A stretch of DNA of 64,000 nt, from positions 20,809,795 to 20,873,794 of the forward strand of contig OZ024743.1 of the NCBI GenBank assembly GCA_964016885.1, in the 5' to 3' direction. Positions within the stretch are counted from its first letter, which is position 1, and every line of letters starts with the position of its first letter. Origin of the DNA: Eledone cirrhosa. Taxonomy: Eukaryota; Mollusca; Cephalopoda; Octopoda; Eledonidae. Under the pieces are notes generated by a model, which had not been told where the DNA came from, did no database searches, and saw nothing but the letters and a program-made list of their open reading frames with translations. Below, piece by piece: positions 1 through 11,575 of this stretch. The position numbers were made by a program, and so were the translations under genes.

Positions 1-919
1 TATTGGCACAGTCTTTACCACATTTGTTCATACTTTTATTCATCTCAAAATTTAAATACTGGTCAGTTTCCCGTTTATTTCCATTTTCCTTGAATTTATT
101 TCTCCCTGGAGCAGATTATATCAATAATCCATCCGAAAATTAAATTTGGTTTCCTCTTTTTGACTGCTTAGCACGTACTGTATTCTAGTTTCCATCATAA
201 TTTCTTTTCTTTATTTTCTTTCACCATTTATCCTTTCCAAATTTGGCTTATGTTTCACTGCCTGTTTTCCACTAATCCATTTTTCAAAACCATGTTATAT
301 TTCCCATGTAAGTTTCCCAGTATATAGCTTTTCTTCTCATAGTATACGCTGAACTAATTCCTTTTATTCATTGCAAAATCTGCAGACATCTGACATTTTC
401 TTTTGTTTTAAGAGTTTTAATAATATAGTTTCCAGATATATATCTAGAATAGCATTTTACTTTAGTTTACTGTGCCATCTAAAACACTATATAAATGTCC
501 TTGCCAAATCAACAACTGTTTACTTACTGAAAAATGTTTAATTTTTGAAACTGTTTACACCATATTTATGATTGCTTTTACTCTTCAGAAATGGAACACT
601 ACAGAGTCTGTACTTTATTCTGTCTTTTGGACTTATTTCAATTCAAAAGTCCACCTTCTCCACCTCAATCCCTCCAACTATTCCTTCACTCTCCAAGTGC
701 CCCCTCCATTAACTTTCCCTGTATAACCTATGCCGACACAACGACGATTCACCTTTATTGCCCAATCCATGTCAGCATGGAAGAAGGATGTACTTCTTAC
801 TCTCACCCACAAGACTGATTCACTTTCTTTGTCCAACTTATACCAGCCTAGAAAGCCAGGTATATCTCACAATATACAGCTAGACACAGCTCATTCCCTT
901 CTAGGAAATCTCCATGACC
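1..919. other. No gene recognised, AT-rich
   Basis: AT-rich sequence with short open frames but no recognisable protein motif, splice-bounded exon or clear repeat. The short overlapping frames near 470-940 have low-complexity composition and no family resemblance, so I do not call them genes. Confidence 0.5.
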
Positions 920-1255
920 TAACACTTCCACTGGTATGATCTCCCCTATTTTCACCAATGCTTCCTTAGTGCTGGTGCCATGATAAAAATGCACCCAGCC
1001 CATTCTGTAAAGTGATAGCTCTGGTGCCATAATTAAAAGTATGCATGCCACTTTATAAGGTGGTAATACCAGAGTTATAACAAAATGTTCCCAGTACATG
1101 TTGTAAAGTGTTTGATGATAGGAAGGGCATCAAGTCATAAAAAAAACAAGTCAAAAATGATGTGTATGAGCAGGACATGGTCACCTGACTTGTCTAGCCT
1201 CAGTTCCTGACAACCCATCTAACCCATGCAAACAGAAAATAAATTTTAAGCAGTG
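920..1255 (+). repeat. Decayed LINE 3' tail (plus)
   Basis: This resembles the 3' non-coding tail of the GAT-tailed LINEs elsewhere in the window. It has repeated 'cacccag...ctgtaaagtg' blocks, 'aggaagggcatc' near 1122, 'caggacatggtcacctgact' near 1171, and 'aacccatctaacccatgc' near 1210. The block with 'gccat...ccca...gtaaagtg' occurs about three times, so the tail seems internally duplicated. No coding part is visible. It is heavily diverged. Confidence 0.55.
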
Positions 1256-2630
1256 GTGATAAAATAGATTTTGTTTTACTTTTGTTTTTCTGCTAATATA
1301 TTGACTTTTACACAAAGCAGCTAAAGTATTCTATAAATTGAGACCTGTTTAAAAACAGGGCACACTTTAATGAGACTGTGTTACCCTCTGGAGTGTGAGA
1401 AATGTAGATAGCTTCTGAAAATGGTTCCAATAAGAACTGAAACTTCAAGTAAGCTGTTCATCTTTTTCATTCTACGGAGAAATGCGTAAATAAGGCATGT
1501 TTACACTTATAAAATGTTTGTGTTTACATACATATATCTCACAACTTCGGTTATATCCTGTGTTGTTTCATTACAGAAACACATTTATTATATACCAATG
1601 TTGAGACAAGCTTTTCTTGAATATATATTATATCTTATCCTGCCATGACCTATTAGATTTAAGATAATAGAGTATTTTACTTTGTGATTCTGTGGCCTTT
1701 TGTAATATTTTCATTCACCTTCTATGTACAATTCTTTCTTTCATCTTTCTGTCTATTCTCTTCATTGGTAAACCTCACATACTTTCCAATTCTTAATACA
1801 GCATTCACTTCCCTTTGAATAGAATAGTATTCTTTTGTTATGATCTCTCTTTTATTCAGTTCTGATCCATCCACCCCTAGTCATTGCTGTATAACATACC
1901 TATCTTATATTATTTTTTGTATATTTTTTCATGCTTTTGTCAATTCTGCCAATGTTCTTCCTTTACATTAATAACCATTCTCTTGTTTCCATGTTGTTTT
2001 AAGAAAGTGTCTGGATATAACGTTTTCGGCTAGATGTAGAATTTCTTTTATTTGAGCCCACAGATCTGAATAACAAATTTATTCATCTTGATATTCCAAT
2101 TCAAAATAAGCTTCTAAGGTGCCTGAAATTTATAGTTTAGACAATGTATTAAAAGAAGATAAAAATGACGATAAATCAACTATTGCTATATTGAAAGAGA
2201 AATGATGGCTCAGTAGTAAAGACTTTATCTCTTTTGAATACATTTTTAGAATTAACTAGTTCCTTTTTGTTCGTGTAATACTCTTTAGATTACAAACATG
2301 TAGTTCTAGCACATATTTGTTTACTTTTTATATAAAAGGTTCTGTTGTATTAGTTGGTTAAATTCTGAATAAAGAAGCAGTTGTTATTGTAAATCATATC
2401 AATATAGGTCTCTCTTTAGTCAATAAGAATATTCACTAATAAAGAATTTCAGTAACGCTCTCAAGAAACATGGTAAACAATTTTCTATTTTCTAAATTAT
2501 CAAATATATATATCTCAGATATATTACATATTAGTTCCATTATATATAAAAAGCTTAATTAATTATAACACTTAATATAAGTTATTTTGTAATCTTTCTC
2601 TAAGTGGATAAAATCTAAGACTTGGTCGTC
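1256..2630. other. No gene recognised
   Basis: AT-rich, single-copy-looking sequence. I see no exon, RNA gene or repeat that I can support here. Confidence 0.5.
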
Positions 2631-2647
2631 ATTATTCTATGAAGCTA

Positions 2648-2836
2648 AGGATGGTGGATTGGCAGTATCGGTAGAGAGTCGGACGCCTTGCTTTGCAGCA
2701 AAGAGTTATGTCCCTTTATGATCTGAGTTCAAATCCCGCCGAGGTTAACTTTGCCTTTCATCCTTATGGGGTCGATAAAATAAAGTACCAGTAATACCCT
2801 GGGATAATTGCTTGCCTTGTGCCAAAAGTAGAAACA
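2648..2836 (+). mobile_element. SINE-A (SK/OR-like, tRNA-derived), complete
   Basis: A tRNA-like head with a box-A-like 'ttggcagtatcggtagag' and a box-B-like 'gagttcaaatccc' is followed by a tRNA-unrelated body ('ggggtcgataaaataaagta') and the tail 'gccaaaagtagaaacaatta'. A perfect 17-bp target-site duplication (2631-2647 and 2837-2853, attattctatgaagcta) brackets it, so the boundaries are good. It resembles the tRNA-derived SINEs described from squid and octopus; the exact family name is not checked. The downstream duplication copy runs into the palindrome that starts at 2841. Confidence 0.88.
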
Positions 2837-2840
2837 ATTA

Positions 2841-2924
2841 TTCTATGAAGCTACTTTGAAAAGGTGAAAGAAGTATAGTTCAAGAATGGGAAGTAAATCC
2901 CTTTGTTCTGAAAAGCTGTCTTTG

Positions 2925-2966
<42 letters not shown>

Positions 2967-3050
2967 CAAAGACAGCTTTTCAGAACAAAGGGATTTACTT
3001 CCCATTCTTGAACTATACTTCTTTCACCTTTTCAAAGTAGCTTCATAGAA
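2841..3050. repeat. Perfect 210-bp palindrome with TA centre
   Basis: The left arm from 2841 and the right arm ending at 3050 are exact reverse complements for 87 bases. The centre is a pure TA run, itself self-complementary, so the whole 210 bp can fold as one hairpin. Base 2840 against 3051 already mismatches, so the symmetry stops sharply. The left arm includes part of the target duplication of the SINE just upstream. It could be a true inverted duplication or a fold-back artefact of sequencing or assembly. Confidence 0.9.
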
Positions 3051-3063
3051 ATATATATATATA

Positions 3064-3320
3064 TCATCATCATCATTTTACGTCCGCTTTTCCCTGCTTG
3101 CAAGGGTGGGACGGGAACTGACTCTGGCTTGATTTCTACAGCAGGATGCCCTTCCTAACACCAACCTCATTTACAGTGAGTGCTGGGTGCTTTTTTTGCC
3201 GTGGCACCTCCACGACCACTTTGCAGTGGAATGATATCATCTCATTTCTACAGCTGAGTAAACTGGAGCAATGTGAAATAAAGTGTCTTGCTCAAGGAAA
3301 CAACACATCACCCGGTCTGA

Positions 3321-3322
<2 letters not shown>
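3064..3322 (-). mobile_element. SINE-B (LINE-A-tailed), truncated at head
   Basis: On the minus strand this runs from a box-B-like region ('cagaccgggtgatgtgttg') through 'tccttgagcaagacacttta' to a LINE-A-like 3' tail ('gttaggaagggcatcc', 'gaaaagcggacgtaaaatg') and GAT repeats. The tRNA-like head upstream of box B is replaced by a TA run (3323-3351). Closest relatives in the window are at 25930 and 33929. Confidence 0.8.
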
Positions 3323-3351
<29 letters not shown>

Positions 3352-3354
<3 letters not shown>

Positions 3355-3769
3355 CAAAATTGTAGTTATGAATTGTTTAAATGGAATAATTCAATATAAG
3401 TAGCTTTCTTTTTTATATGATTACTTAGAATAGAGATATATAAAATTCTAACTTTGGAGCATGTTCATGAATAATTTTCATTTAAAAATATTTAATTATT
3501 GCCTTCTTAATGTTTCATTATATATAATTTGTTATAAGTATTTTACCTAAGGAAGGCCTTTCCATTTCACAGTGGATATCACAACAAACAAAGTAAGCAA
3601 GATCTGAAAAACATAGAATCAGAAGATAATGTGACCATACATTGGCCCAATATAGAATAACAGACAAACTTAAGTAAATGTACAACAACATTGAGGAGTT
3701 GAATAACCTGCCACCCCATATATTATACTATGCTGTTTTAATGAGGCTAAAGAGTAAACCAAGAAATCT
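3352..3769. other. No gene recognised
   Basis: AT-rich sequence without a supported feature. Confidence 0.45.
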
Positions 3770-3920
3770 TAGCTGGGGCATCAAAGATTCAAAAAAGCAA
3801 TATTCTCACTAGCAAAGGCTACACTTACATCCTACCAGTTGTGTCATATGGTCTTGATTGTATTAATTGGACGACAGGGTCATTCCAGAGGCTCTCTACA
3901 TTCCAGTACCACATTGTGTG
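3770..3920 (+). mobile_element. LINE-C fragment (plus), decayed
   Basis: Read on the plus strand, about 3835-3915 encodes a run close to 'PVVSYGLDCINWTTG' and 'LSTFQYH'. This matches the minus-strand peptide at 9408-9593 ('PVVLYGLDCVNWTTS', 'LSTFQSH'). That kind of segment lies just C-terminal to the reverse transcriptase of many non-LTR elements ('ILPvvLYG...W'). Only about 50 residues survive. Confidence 0.55.
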
Positions 3921-4112
3921 CTTTTCAAATTCTATTTTCATTTTCTTTAGTTTATAAAGGTGGCATTCCTAAGAGATATTACTGATAGCTCTGTTGGATT
4001 TAATACTAGAACAACATGTTACATTTTTAATGATCTCAGTTAGTTCTCCTCAAATAGAACAGTTAAATGGAAATAGCATTTTAAAGGTTTGGGAATAAAT
4101 AATAACTCAAAC

Positions 4113-5035
4113 TCACCAGATATATCGTGTTTCGGTTAGTTTTTTTGTTCTTCTTCGCCCACATATTCCTGAGAGGGTTGTGAGGGCTGAGTCCTCAAAC
4201 CAAACACTCCTTCCTGCAAGTCCTGTCAGAAGCCACCATCTCCAATTGTTCCAGCTGGTTCCCCAAGTGAGACCAACCAAGCTCATGCATATTATCCAAC
4301 CATCTTGCTTGGGGTCTATCGCTGGATCTCCTGCCAGTTGATGTTGCCTCAGACATTCTAACCATATGCCCATAATATCAGAGCTGTGATCTCTCAATTT
4401 GGCAAAGCAGCAGCTCTATATGGAGTGACTCTCTGATCTCCAAGCTATGCATTGTATCAAGTAACATTACTCCAAAGACCCTTCGGATGAACCTCATTTT
4501 GGCCTCTTATATTCATGATTGTATTCTTTCGGTCATTACCCAAGATTACGTAAGGGTTAGCACAAATACCGAATTGAAGATAGCGAGTTTGGCTTTTACA
4601 CCTACCTCCCTTCTTCTGATTAACGAATGCTGAATCTGGTGCATTACTCACAGGCTCTTGCAATTCTTGCACTTAATTCAACCTCCAGCCTTCAATCACT
4701 CGTGAACACGGCCCTGAGATACTTGAACTTCTTTACCTGCTTCAGTGGAACTCCATTCACATGTAGAGTGCACTTCACAGGCTTCTTTGAAAGGACAAGT
4801 GTCTCAGTTTTCACAGCACTGATTTTCATTCCAGCCATGCAGCACTTGGCATCAAACCTATCAAGTGCAACTCGGAGACCATATTCTGTTGAGTTAAGTA
4901 ACACCATGTCACATGCAAATTCCAGCTGACTGATTTTATACCTGCCAGTCATGATACCACTTCCAACCTGGCTGTGCATGTCAATCCTGTTCAGGAAAAT
5001 ATTAAACAGGAGAGGTGACAGTACACACCCGTGAA
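4113..5035 (-). pseudogene. LINE-B reverse transcriptase and C-terminus, broken
   Basis: On the minus strand from about 5035 the frame reads 'CVLSPLLFNIFLNRI', then at 4979-4692 the RT palm and following region. The catalytic 'FADD' is replaced by 'FACD'. It continues with 'MKIS', 'KTETLVLSKKP', 'LKQVKKFKYL' and 'VFTSD', a layout known from APE-type LINEs of animals. A further open stretch (4397-4113) carries C-terminal residues ('GLTWGTSWNN') in another frame. The 5' half is missing and the copy is dead: frameshifts, a damaged active site and no flanking tail. Related sequence lies at 10905-11575. Confidence 0.72.
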
Positions 5036-5079
5036 TGAAATTTGTGAAGTTTTATCAATTTATATTTTATCAAAGGAAA

Positions 5080-5560
5080 CCAGATATCATCCTATTACAT
5101 CTGCTTTTCTATGCTTGTATGAGATAGGTGGGTCTTTTCAATCATAACTTCCTGTGATCTACAATGTTCTTTGATTTTTCTTGCCAGGTTCAGTGTTTTG
5201 ACATCTGCTCTTACCACTTTTGCTCAGGTCTTCTTTGGCCCTCCTCCACTGAAGCTTCTCTCTTGTACACAGCATTTGATATCTCTTATACTCAGTTTTT
5301 CTCTTTGCCCATCCATGTCACTTTATCATCATCATCACCGTTTTACATCCATTTTTCGACACTGGCATGAGTTAGACGAGTTATCCTGTTGTGAGCAATG
5401 CTAGGTCAGCTGACTATGTCTTGCTCATACAGAACTGATTTTGGCTTGGTTTCTACAGCTGGATGCCCTTCCTAGCGCTAACCTCATTTACAATGAGTTC
5501 TGGGTGCTTTTTGTCATGACGCCTACACAATCACTTTACAGTGTGGACTGGGTGCTTTTT
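5080..5560 (-). mobile_element. LINE 3' fragments (minus), two pieces
   Basis: Two adjacent minus-strand pieces. About 5110-5320 resembles the end of the coding region of a GAT-tailed LINE; plus-strand words include 'caggtcttctttggccctcc' and 'acacagcatttgatatctct'. From about 5322 a fresh ATC run starts a LINE-A 3' tail ('caccgttttacatcc', 'ctggatgcccttcctagcgc') reaching about 5560. No open frame survives. Confidence 0.65.
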
Positions 5561-5744
5561 AATATCAGACATCTATCTAATTATGCTCACCTCATTTGTT
5601 TCCATCCTTAACATATACACCAATGTAGAGTTCTCCCAATTAGTTTTTAAATTTAGTTGACAAATAGAAAACATCGATGTGAATATTAATAATTGTTTAT
5701 TTAGTCAACAGCTTCTGTCTCAGACAAATTATTGCTAATATATG

Positions 5745-6330
5745 TATACTGTATATACTTGAGTAATAGTCGATTTCATTTAAAAGTTGCTCCACCCCTC
5801 TATTTTTGGCCAAAATATCTGGAATTTTCCATAGGCCTCATATAAAAGTCAACCCTAGTATTTCACAGGTAAGAGCTCAACTTTTGTGGGCCACAGTATC
5901 ATCCTGTATGTAGAAATAACACTGTTACAGAATCGTCATAAATTTAAGGCAAATTTATATTATTGCAAATATATGTTTGAAACTAAAAAATTACCTACAT
6001 GTGTATCTACCTTACTATAGCCTGTCCTATAGCTGAAATGCTTGGTTCTAATAGTGGAATGCTCAATGCATATTTCAAAGCACATCTGTTTATGGATTGT
6101 GTTATTTATAGGACATGTGTTTTGATGCATAGAATTGGTAATATTACTATAATTCATTGTTTTTGTTTTTATTCCTTTAGAGATCATTTGGGCTTCAGCT
6201 ACTGGTACGGTATTTTGGATTCTAGCTTGAATTTCAAGCCCCTCAAACATAGTAAACATGTAATAGTCGACCTCATAAAGTTAACCTTAAAAAATGGTCC
6301 AAATTTGACTTTTACACAAATATATATATA
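5745..6330. repeat. Candidate inverted-repeat DNA element
   Basis: The left edge ('tatatacttgagtaatagtc') and the reverse complement of the right edge ('tatatttgtgtaaaagtcaa') look alike, with related 'aaaagtcaa' and 'agtcgacctc' words inside. A shorter palindromic relative lies at 34560-34660. This would fit a small non-autonomous transposon or a decayed copy. The two open frames inside it (5960-6334) overlap antisense and show no family motif. Confidence 0.4.
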
Positions 6331-7275
6331 TTAGCTATAATATAAAAATGCAGCAAATTTTTCTCACCATCTATAATAGGCAGACTTTGAACATTTTTAC
6401 CCCATGGTAACTTATTGTCGATGTGTAGTAAAATTTCTTTATGTCTAACTATGGATGAGCCAATGAACAATTTCCACTGTTCAGGATGGTGATCAATGCT
6501 AAAGTCGCAATAAGCCTGTCAACATCATTACATCCTACAAGGTCACTTTTTCTAGTCATAAATAAGGGATGGGAAGTAGTCCTTGTTTTCTTTTGCTTTT
6601 CTCCAACTTTCCACCAACCTTCCAGTTTCTCGAACTGCAAATGAGGTATCAAATTTTGAAGGTAGTATCTGAATAAATTCTAGCAGACAATAGAATATTC
6701 CTAATCTCAGATCCTCCATTGAGACTATTCAGCATTACAAAGTATGTCACTCATCTTTTCCTTGTAGCCAGTAATGAAAATAGGGTAGTATGCAGGTTGA
6801 TGGTGTACCTCTACTTTTCAGTTTCTGGGAGAATGAGGGGCCATTCTCAGCCCCACTGACCTTAGCATATTCTTAGTTTCTGAAGCCCATTTCCATCATT
6901 GGTTCTATTGCAAGAAAATACATTGTGCACATTTATTGTTCATTTTGTCCAATGTATGTGGTGAGATAACCAAAATATCAGCTTAAATTTACTGGCTTGA
7001 CTGTATTTGATATAGTGTTTCAATTGATTTTTATTTAGCTGTTTTTATTATGAGCCCGAGGGTTATAATTATTGTTGTTATAGTTGCTACTATATTTGAT
7101 TTTATGTTCATTTTGTTGCTGTTTTATTTATAATTATAAGAATTTATCAATTCTTCAGTGTCTTTGGTATTTACACTACTTAATCTCTGCTTCCTCCCCA
7201 AAATGTTTATTTCATTGTTTTTCTTTTTTGATTAAGAATATTATTTTCTTTATTTAAGCTCATTAAATTTCATCT
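6331..7275. other. No gene recognised
   Basis: No supported coding exon or repeat. The region near 6430-6900 is slightly less AT-rich, but without recognisable motifs. Confidence 0.45.
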
Positions 7276-7605
7276 CCATCATCATAATTTTGCATCCGTT
7301 TTGCCATGTTTGCATGGGTTGGCGGATTCCTTACCAGCACAGCTTAGCCTCCACTTACAATGTTCCTTCATTATCTCCTTTCTGATATTCAGAATTTTGT
7401 GATCAGCCCTAACTATCTCTACCCAGATCTTTCTTGGTCCAGCTTCCTTTTGCTGGCAGCACCTGTCATTTCTTCATCCAGTATTCATGATCCTTATGCA
7501 TCACATGACCAGACCAGTGCAGTCTTCTTGCACACTACATCTGATTCTTCTTATATCCAGTGTCCTCTCTCAGTTCATCTGCACCTCATTGTTCATGCAC
7601 ACTGA
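7276..7605 (-). mobile_element. LINE 3' fragment (minus), decayed
   Basis: It begins with an ATC run and 'catccgttttgccatgtttg', the shared LINE tail. It then reads minus-strand coding remnants equivalent to the end of LINE-A: on the plus strand 'cagatctttcttggtcc', 'atgcatcacatgaccagacc' and 'ctctcagttcatctgc'. It is diverged and belongs to a different subfamily from the copies at 50-64 kb. Confidence 0.6.
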
Positions 7606-8470
7606 AATACAAGGGCAGAATTGGGTAAACATTTATGATGTAAAATGTACTCGGTATTGATTTGTCAAGAATGTAGAGAAAAATTTAGAAAAAATAAATT
7701 AGGTTTCTATCTTGTGATCAAAACTTCACTAAATTAAATATTGCGTTTCTAAGAAAAAATTGAGGGTAGAAAATTTGAGTGATTACACAATATGTCACAA
7801 TAATATCAGGGTTTTTTTCAATTCATGATTAAAACAACTATTATCAATGGTTTAATTTATAATTATTTCTCGAAAATATCAAGGATTGTTTAAAAAGACT
7901 ACATTTGTTCCAAAAAATTATCTCCTTTTTTGGACCATTCATGGCACACTAACAGATTGAATATAAGATAATCAAGGCTGGATCCCAAAGGAGGCTATTG
8001 GTTTTGCAAGATACTAACCTTTTAAGTACTTTGGATACGCTTTATTTTGGCACCATATTGCAGGATTTTGCTCTGATTTGGGGATAATTTGGGTATCTAG
8101 GTCTATACATGAATTTTAATAAGCTCTAATTTAGCAACATCAGCACATCCAATTTTTTTTTGCTTTGAGCAGGTAAAGGTGAAGAAAGATTGCAAAACCG
8201 GGGATAAAGACAACTGATTGTGGGAGAAATGAAATGCAAAGTAGCAGAAATATCACAATTTTTTATAATGAAGTTTACACTGTCATGAAACTAAGAATTG
8301 TACTAAAAAGGACTAAAATCAGGGGATTGAGTGAAAATCTTACCATGATTATCGTAGAAAGGTGACCCCCATTATGGTGCTCATCCCCCTTCATGAGAGT
8401 ATTTTAATAAGGAAACCTCTTTTTTGTATTCAATTACTGTTTGAGGGAAGACGAAGCTTGTTAAAGGTAT
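7606..8470. other. No gene recognised
   Basis: AT-rich sequence with no supported feature. Confidence 0.45.
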
Positions 8471-8690
8471 ATTATAGTTCTCTTACCATGATTCTAATGA
8501 ATTCTGCCTTGCCCTCCAAATCTATCCCAATGTGTTGTGCACATTAACATTACACAGCTAATGGAGCATGCTTACTTCATTTCTTTTCAGTTTCCGTATA
8601 ACCACTGCATTTGATGCCTATGCCTTACAGCCATGCAAGTTATCACCCAGGCATCATATAATCTTTTCACAAGACAGTGTAGTTGAGAGT
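8471..8690 (-). mobile_element. LINE C-terminal fragment (minus), decayed
   Basis: Words such as 'acattacacagctaatggag', 'catgcttacttcatttct', 'cagccatgcaagttatcacc' and 'catcatataat' follow the order of the LINE-A segment encoding 'LERNEACMLRWMC' and 'HGSETWAL', but are strongly diverged. No open frame is left. Confidence 0.5.
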
Positions 8691-8944
8691 AAGTCTTGAA
8701 CTATCATCAGACAATTGCCAAGGAACTGACCAGTATGGTGGACATGTGACATCAGCAGAGGAACTAGACTTGAGTCAATGAGGATTCATACTAAATAATG
8801 AGTAGACAAAGGTCATGTCAATGGTCAAATGCAAAAGATTTCATTGAGTGAATGACTGGAGCATGCATCAATATGTAGTATTGGATGCATGTATCACTGT
8901 ACAATCGAAACTCATAAATGAGCAGTCTCAGAAATTTAAACACC

Positions 8945-9062
8945 ATGCTACGTCAGTTTCCCCGGCAGCGACGCGCAAGCAAATGGGTCGTCGGCGGCGG
9001 ACTCGTAACACATCGTTGGCGGAAGACGCAGTGGAGGTGGAGTTGTGGAAGCTCTCAATCTA
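8945..9062. other. Short GC- and CpG-rich island
   Basis: About 115 bases with repeated CG dinucleotides ('ggcagcgacgcgcaagc', 'cgtcggcggcggactcg') stand out from AT-rich surroundings. Open frames cross it in more than one frame on both strands; none shows a motif I recognise. It may be a piece of a LINE 5' region, a retrocopy or a small CpG element. Confidence 0.5.
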
Positions 9063-9219
9063 ATTACTTCTCTGTACTTTTTAAACATTTTCCCCAGAAT
9101 CCTTCTTGTAACGCTAAACTCTACCAGTTGCAGACTGCACATCAACATGAGATATTTTTCTCTACCAAATTTGATCATCAGCAGCAGAGTTCAAAGAGCA
9201 AAGATCAAGTCCAGTACAT

Positions 9220-9600
9220 AAGTTGACATTATCAAGCCATCGTTTTGGATGTTGGCCTCTGCTTCTCTTACCAGCCAACCTTCCTTTCAGGCATAACCTA
9301 CTCACACCAAGAGTTGATCTTTTTAGATGACCGTATAGTTTGAGTACTCTTGACTTGACAATTGATGTAATTGGTCTAAGTTTGGTAATGTTGAGCTGCT
9401 CACTGATTCAGATATGATCGCTGAACTGCTTGCCAGTCATAAGTCTCATGATGTGGCTCTGGAATGTAGAGAGCTTCTGAAGTGAACTTGTTGTCCAATT
9501 AACACAGTCAAGACCATATAACACAACTGGTAGGATGTAAGTGTCAAAGATCTTAGCCTTCAAATGACAGTTCCTTGAATGTGTAAACATCATAAGTGTT
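9220..9600 (-). mobile_element. LINE-C fragment (minus)
   Basis: The minus strand at 9593-9408 is open and reads 'LKAKIFDTYILPVVLYGLDC', then a tryptophan, 'LSTFQSHIMRLMTG' and 'SDHI'. This is typical of the region after the RT domain in APE-type LINEs. Diverged sequence continues to about 9220. The RT and endonuclease are absent. The plus-strand fragment at 3770-3920 is its relative. Confidence 0.65.
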
Positions 9601-10449
9601 CATGATTGCACATATTTTGTTCATATAGTGGTATAGTAGGAGGAACTCTTCTGTTAAAGTACAGACGTGTAATCAGTTATATTCCTCCATATATTCCCTC
9701 ACAGTTGGTGAAGTACTGTTTACAAAGAATTTATATTTTTCAAACCAATTCTCTATTTTTAAAAAAAGAATTATTTCTCACTCTAGACAAATTAAGACAC
9801 TATAAAGAATGAAATTTTTGTGTTCATTTTTTTTTATTCGTTTGAAAAATTAGAAACCTTGCTTGACCAATGAATGTTTGATCTTTACAATTCTTCATAC
9901 AATTCTTCCTTTTCATGAGATAAAGAATTAAGTTGCATTTGTGCTATGAATCTTCTTTATATGGATTCTGTTATGTCTTATAGTGTGGGCAATGGTAGAA
10001 ATGTAGTTGTTATAGTTAATATTTGTTTGTTTAGTTTTTACTCTAATTGTTATTTGTTGCTGTGTCTGTTGATGTAGTATATTTTATTGTTGCTTTCACC
10101 TTTGCAATTATTTTTTTTTCTAATATTTTGGCATTTCTGTCAACTATTGCTAGTGAGTGAGAAGATTATAGTAAGGTTATTCTTAATGAGCCTTAATTAA
10201 ATTCTTAAAAGAAAATGAAAATAATTCAAGTAAATAAAAAGTATTGTTTTTTAGTTCTTTTCTCTATAACTTTGATATTAATGAAAAAGAAAGCACAGAT
10301 TATGCAGTGGAAACAGAGAGGACATTAAAAGACTTGATGAAATGTTATAATTATAAGGAGAATTTTGCTAATGAACTCAAAGTTGAAACAAAATCTAAAG
10401 AATCTGAATTGGCATAACAGCTACTTTTATAGCATATGTATGATGGGGA
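9601..10449. other. No gene recognised
   Basis: AT-rich sequence, poly-T runs, no supported feature. Confidence 0.45.
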
Positions 10450-10620
10450 TAAGGATAATGGTTTCTAATTTAGGCACATGGCCAGCAATTTTTGGAGAAA
10501 GAGAAAATTGGTTATATCGATCTGAGTTCCTTATGGGTACTTTATTTTATCAACCTTGGTCACATTTAAACTCAGAATGGAAAGAAGATCCAGAACATAT
10601 ATTACAAAGCATTTTTTTCC
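10450..10620 (-). mobile_element. Old SINE-A long variant (minus)
   Basis: Plus-strand words 'aatggtttctaatttaggca', 'catggccagcaatttttgga', 'gggtactttattttatcaac' and 'ttaaactcagaatgg' are, in order, those of the long SINE-A variant seen at 20957. Many substitutions mark it as old. No target duplication was found. Confidence 0.65.
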
Positions 10621-10904
10621 AATAATAACAATCCACTACCCAAGTAATGGTTTCTTTTATTGGTCACAAGGAACCAAATTATTATGGGCAGTACTAATAC
10701 AAAATATAACAACAAATAAGAAATAGTTGAAGTAAAATGTTGAGAACAACAATCAATAACAAGAAAGATATATAAGTAAATACATAATAATAAATAAACA
10801 AAAATATAGAACAAATTAATTTCAAGCAACATTCCCCAAATGATTGAAACCACACAGGATAATTAAAGGCACCTACACAGCCAATAAATGCCTTCTCCCA
10901 CTTT

Positions 10905-11575
10905 TTGAAGGGAATGGGGGAAGAGTCCTCAGACACACCTTCCAGATGGTCCAACCAGAATCAACTGTCTCTAAATAATATGGCTGGTTCTCCAAGAGAG
11001 ATCAACCAAGCTTGTGGATGTTATCCAACTACCTTGCTTAGGTCTTGTGCTGGTTGGCTTTTCCCATAAAATCTGTCCTGTGATTCTTTCCTTAGATATT
11101 CTAACCACTTGCCCATAATACCAGAGCTGTGATGTCTTGATGTGGAAAAGTAGCAACACTATCAGGAGTGTCCTTCGATCTACACATCCTCTTTCAGGAG
11201 TGTCCTTCGATCTACACATCCTCTTAAGTAATATTACTCCAAAGAGCCTTCCAAGGAACCCCATTTTGGCCACTTGTATCCACAATTTTGTTTTTTGTCT
11301 TTACCCACAATTCATGACTATAGGTAAGAATAGGCAGGAACACCAATTTGAAGATAGGGAGTTTGGCTTTTACGCCTACCACCCTTCTGATGACTGTGTG
11401 CTGAAGCTGGCATATTATTGCACCAGCTTCAGCAATTCTTACTTTCCATTACTTTTTAAAATGGCCTCGAGATATTTGAACTTCTCCACCTGCTTCAGTC
11501 TAACTCCTCTCATATAGAGAGCGCACTATGCAGACTTTCTCGCAAGGACAAATGTCTCCGCATTGATTATTAAAT
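10905..11575 (-). pseudogene. LINE-B C-terminal region, broken
   Basis: The minus-strand open stretch 11285-10971 reads 'AKMGFLGRLFGVILLKRMCR', then 'LWYYGQVVRISKERITGQIL' and 'LVDLSWRTS'. This is the post-RT region of an APE-type LINE ('RWyGHv.RM' followed by a basic stretch). Upstream, to about 11575, frames match 'LKQVEKFKYL' as in the copy at 4692-4979. A 32-bp tandem duplication (about 11163-11226) disrupts the frame. Dead copy. Confidence 0.68.

Noticed and set aside
2648..2760. Functional tRNA genes at SINE heads
   Set aside because: Box A- and B-like words are present, but no cloverleaf with a paired acceptor stem is apparent. The same heads recur with tRNA-unrelated bodies, as in SINEs.
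5960..6334. Two overlapping 100-codon open frames
   Set aside because: They overlap antisense to each other inside a candidate inverted-repeat element and show no motif.
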